Origin: JBBECF01 sp040881945
GTDB lineage: Bacteria > Pseudomonadota > Alphaproteobacteria > Dongiales > Dongiaceae
Assembly (NCBI GenBank): GCA_040881945.1
Contig: JBBECF010000197.1
Coordinates: 1-12,301, forward strand
Direction: 5' to 3'
DNA length: 12,301 nucleotides
Below the pieces are notes generated by a model. The model was not told the origin of the DNA. It was given only the letters and a program-made list of their open reading frames with translations, and searched no databases. The translations under genes were made by a program, and so were the position numbers. Of this stretch, positions 10,176-12,301 are shown piece by piece (the stretch's first letter is position 1; every line of letters begins with the position of its first letter).

Positions 10176-10694
10176 GCCGCAAGGACAGCCCTGCCGCGGC
10201 CATATGCGATAGCCTTGGTCGCCGGACGGCGTCCGGCGAGAGGGGCAAAAAATCGACGACCGACCCCATGCGCAGCGGGATTTCCCGCCGGAGCAGAGGC
10301 GCATTTCGCGGCCGCGACGAGCCTGTCGAGGCGCCGCAGGCAGGAGCGGGCCGCCCCGCGCAACGCCGCCATCTCGGCCGAGCGGGCGCCGTGTTTCCAG
10401 CCGGCGCGCCGGCTGCGCGCCAGGCCCGCGGGCGTGCGCGGCCCGGTGCTCGCGCCGCCGTGCATCCGGCAGCGGCCGTTGCGCATGGCAGGCCCGCGGC
10501 AGCCGTGGCCGAGCCTGGTCCTGGCGCCGCAGCGCGGGGCGGCCAGGAAATCGCCCGGCGGATTGCCGTTATTGAGCCGCCCGCGGCGGTTGGGCGGCAA
10601 CGAGGCGGTGCCGTGAGGGCCGGCGGCGGGGTTCTCATGGAGGAGTGTCGTCATAACTGGCTCGGTTGCCGTGGGTAGTACCAACGGGTGGGAT

Positions 10695-10709
10695 GTTCGC
10701 GAAATGTTC
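10695..10709 (-). promoter_or_regulatory. Alphaproteobacterial LexA (SOS) box
   Basis: The plus strand reads GTTC-GCGAAAT-GTTC; the minus strand reads GAAC-ATTTCGC-GAAC. This is exactly the direct-repeat GAAC/GTTC-N7 operator established for LexA in Rhizobium, Rhodobacter and Caulobacter relatives. It overlaps the -10 hexamer of the predicted promoter of the HGGxSTG gene, the position expected for LexA repression. Alone, an eight-base match could arise by chance. The match to promoter position and orientation strengthens it. Confidence 0.7.
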
Positions 10710-10734
10710 TAGTAGGAATTTAGGCCGGTGTCAA
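10706..10734 (-). promoter_or_regulatory. Predicted sigma-70 promoter of the HGGxSTG gene
   Basis: On the minus strand a perfect -35 TTGACA (10729-10734) is followed by exactly 17 bp and a TAGAAC -10 (10706-10711, four of six bases). Transcription should start near 10699, giving a leader of about 45 nt before the ATG at 10654. The -10 contains one GAAC half of the SOS box. Confidence 0.65.
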
Positions 10735-10739
10735 GCCGA

Positions 10740-10912
10740 TCGGGCGCCTCGAAGAACCAGATTGCCTGCGGCCGATATCGCCTCGATCCTCTCATCTGTA
10801 TCGAAAAATCCTGGCTGTCCCCCTATCCCTGCCTGCCGCGTCATAATGACCGCAGCGAATCACGTCATAGAGCGCGAAGGGAGAGGTTTTTCGAGGTGTC
10901 CTGGTGTGTTAG
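10740..10912. other. Non-coding, less GC-rich spacer
   Basis: Between the promoter of the HGGxSTG gene and the gene remnant I see no convincing gene, RNA or repeat. Short plus-strand frames here lack a ribosome binding site and any recognisable sequence. The stretch is visibly less GC-rich than the core genes, in line with an acquired segment next to the IS. Confidence 0.5.
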
Positions 10913-11098
10913 TTAGGGGTTAGTCCAGAAAGGAAGGGGTAAGACCTGAGGCTCCCAATGCTCTGGTTGAGATAGGTTGCCGACCGCTATCGCTAGTCCA
11001 TCATCCAAGACGCCCAGCTTCCGCATGACTCGGTTAACGTTTTCTGCTCCCGCAACGTCGCCGACAACTACGTGGTACGCAGGTGAATGGGTGTTGGC
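10913..11098 (-). pseudogene. C-terminal remnant of an unidentified gene cut by the IS
   Basis: A minus-strand frame enters from the IS end at 11098 and stops with TAA at 10913-10915, leaving 61 residues. They include SPAYHVVVGDVAGAENVNRV, RKLGVLDDGLAIAVGNLSQ and the tail LPFWTNP. The composition looks like a real folded protein rather than a shadow frame, and no other frame competes here. I do not recognise the family. Codons are less GC-rich than those of the neighbouring core genes, suggesting a foreign origin. The upstream part would lie beyond the right end of the IS, outside the window, if it survives. Reading across the IS boundary to the ATG at 11182 gives an artefactual fusion. Confidence 0.4.
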
Positions 11099-11162
11099 TG
11101 AAGTGGACCCCGAAATTGGGACCGGTTGACTAATTGGATTTGAAGCCGTTCCGTGATGGCAA

Positions 11163-11467
11163 ATGGAGCGGAAGATGACCAAGAGGCCGAGACGGAAGAT
11201 CGACGCGGCGCTGAAGGCGAGGATCGCCTTGGAAGCGCTGCGGGAGCAGGCGACGGTGGCCGATCTGGCGCAACGTCACGAGGTCCACCCGAACCAGATT
11301 TACGCCTGGAAGAAGCAGCTTCTGGAGCACGCGGCGCGCGCCTTCGATCCCGGGAGCGGGAGCAACGGCGAGGGGCGGACGCAGGCCGCGAGATCGAGGA
11401 TCTCTACGCCAAGATCGGCGAGCTCACGGTGGAACGGGATTTTTTAGCGCGGAGGTCCGGAAGATGA
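11163..11467 (+). pseudogene. IS3-family transposase OrfA (helix-turn-helix), frameshifted
   Basis: The first part reads MTKRPRRKIDAALKARIALE onward, then ATVADLAQRHEVHPNQIYAWKKQLLE. This is the OrfA N-terminal helix-turn-helix (HTH_Tnp_1 type) that binds the IS ends. Between about 11350 and 11390 the reading shifts by one base into the next frame, where the expected leucine-zipper-like end EIEDLYAKIGELTVERDFLA continues to a TGA at 11465-11467. Without the correction, the protein ends at a TAG at 11445-11447. ATG 11175 is an alternative start. The original stop overlaps the orfB ATG as ATGA. Confidence 0.8.
11439..11446 (+). promoter_or_regulatory. Candidate programmed -1 frameshift site T_TTT_TTA
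   Basis: In the ancestral OrfA frame the codons GAT TTT TTA form the slippery heptamer TTTTTTA (11440-11446), the X_XXY_YYZ type used for -1 frameshifting. Slipping back one base enters the orfB frame without a stop (FF-SAEVRK-MSAPDRR), giving an OrfAB fusion. IS3 elements are known to make OrfAB this way, usually at A-rich heptamers. Use in this element is inferred. Confidence 0.5.
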
Positions 11468-12301
11468 GCGCGCCGGACCGGAGAGCGCTGCTCGACCGCG
11501 ATTGCGCCAAGCCGTCGATCCGCCGGCAGTGCGTGCTCTTGGGCGTCGCGCGCTCCGGTGTCTACCGGGCAGCGCGGCCGGCGAACGACGACGATCTGGT
11601 GCTGATGCGGCGGCTCGACGAGCTGTTCAGGGGCCGTGGCCGTTCCTGGGGTCGCGGCGGATGGCGGCGATGCTGCGGGCGGAAGGATGCCCGGTCCATC
11701 GCAAGCGGGTGCGGCGGCTGATGCGCAAGATGGGCATCGTGGCGCTGGGGCCGAAGCCGCGGACGACGAAGCCGGCGCCGGGGCAAGAAGGTGTTTCCCT
11801 ATCTCCTGCGCGGCCTGGCGATCGAGCGGTCGAACCAGGTGTGGGCGGCCGATATCACCTATGTGCCGATCGGGCGCGGGTTCCTCTACCTGGTGGCGAT
11901 CATGGACTGGGCGAGCCGGGCGGTGCTGTCCTGGAGGCTGTCGAACACGATGGACGTGTCGTTCTGCGTCTCGGCGCTCGAAGACGCCCTGGCCCGCTTC
12001 GGGCGGCCGGAGATCTTCAACACCGACCAGGGGAGCCAGTTCACCAGCACCGCCTTCACCGGCACGCTCGCCGCCGCCGGCGTCCGCATCTCGATGGACG
12101 GGCGCGGCCGATGGATGGACAACGTGTTCATCGAGCGGCTGTGGCGCAGCCTGAAGTACGAGGACATCTATCTGAAAGGCTACGCCGACGGCCGCGAGGC
12201 ACGGGAGGGCATCGGCGCGTGGATCGCGTTCTACAACGGCCGCCGTCCGCACCAGGCGCTCGGCAACCGGACGCCGATGGCGGTGTGGCGGGACGGCATC
12301 A
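11464..12301 (+). pseudogene. IS3-family transposase OrfB (DDE, rve domain), two frame breaks, truncated by window end
   Basis: Three collinear pieces make a near-complete OrfB. The first, in the frame of ATG 11464 (MSAPDRRALLDR to LMRRLDELF), runs to about 11628. The second, in a shifted frame (WPFLGSRRMAAMLRAEG to KPRTTKPAPG), runs from 11637 to about 11783. The third, back in the first frame (VFPYLLRGLAIERSNQVWAA onward), runs from 11791 to the window end. The catalytic residues are present: Asp at 11851-11853 (AADITYV), Asp at 12025-12027 (NTDQGSQF) and Glu at 12133-12135 (DNVFIERLW). Thirty-five residues lie between the second Asp and the Glu, the D-D-35-E spacing of IS3/retroviral integrases. 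The last visible residues, HQALGNRTPMAVW, are near the usual C-terminus. The 11464 frame alone stops at 11719-11721. Confidence 0.85.

Larger units (their letters stand above)
11099..12301 (+). mobile_element. IS3-family insertion sequence, inactive, right end outside the window
   Basis: The element begins near TGAAGTGGACCCC at 11099, with the 5'-TG typical of IS3-family ends, and carries overlapping orfA and orfB with orfB in the -1 frame. The right inverted repeat and target duplication are not in the window. The left boundary is supported by the abrupt end of the flanking gene-like frame at 11098, but is approximate by a few bases. At least three frame breaks in the transposase genes make autonomous activity unlikely. 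Confidence 0.85.

Noticed and set aside
10666..10923. Short plus-strand frames in the spacer left of the IS
   Set aside because: They have no ribosome binding site and no recognisable sequence, and they run antisense to a well-formed minus-strand promoter.

Overview
The window reads as chromosomal DNA of a very GC-rich alphaproteobacterium. The base composition favours long stop-free antisense frames. Supporting signs are the small-type PurL followed by bolA and grxD, a membrane-anchored coiled-coil protein of the TipN type, an HGGxSTG-motif gene behind a GAAC-N7-GAAC LexA box, and a CTTCGACA(A/G)GCTCAG inverted repeat that I recall as common in this class. I cannot place it more precisely. 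No rRNA, tRNA or CRISPR array was seen.

Left part (1-5050, plus strand): a complete single-chain methylmalonyl-CoA mutase (catalytic barrel plus B12 domain) is followed after 11 bp by a 936-residue protein with two N-terminal membrane segments and a very long Ala-rich coiled coil. Between this protein and the next gene lies a 119-bp palindromic element (5097-5215) with 23-bp imperfect terminal inverted repeats flanked by TA, which looks like a MITE.

Middle (5291-9965): an Atm1-type ABC exporter on the plus strand faces a minus-strand operon purL-bolA-grxD, converging with a 36-bp gap. Atm1 (export of a glutathione-linked sulfur or Fe-S species), the monothiol CGFS glutaredoxin and the BolA protein act in the same Fe-S/glutathione biology. 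purL is the purine-synthesis gene that bolA and grxD ride behind.

Right part (9966-12301): upstream of purL lies a minus-strand HGGxSTG-motif gene with a strong predicted promoter (TTGACA, 17 bp, TAGAAC) whose -10 box overlaps an alphaproteobacterial SOS box. Its reading frame runs through a dispersed-type inverted repeat and into the start of purL. Beyond it is a visibly less GC-rich stretch holding the C-terminal remnant of an unidentified minus-strand gene, which ends exactly where an IS3-family insertion sequence begins (about 11099). The IS orfA and orfB are recognisable, including all three DDE residues, but at least three frame breaks make it inactive. A T_TTT_TTA slippery heptamer survives at the orfA/orfB junction. 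The right end of the IS lies outside the window.

The most interesting points are the apparently SOS-controlled HGGxSTG gene with a Cys3His motif, the compact palindromic element in front of atm1, and the 40-residue repeats in the coiled-coil protein. I found no clearly novel multi-gene system.
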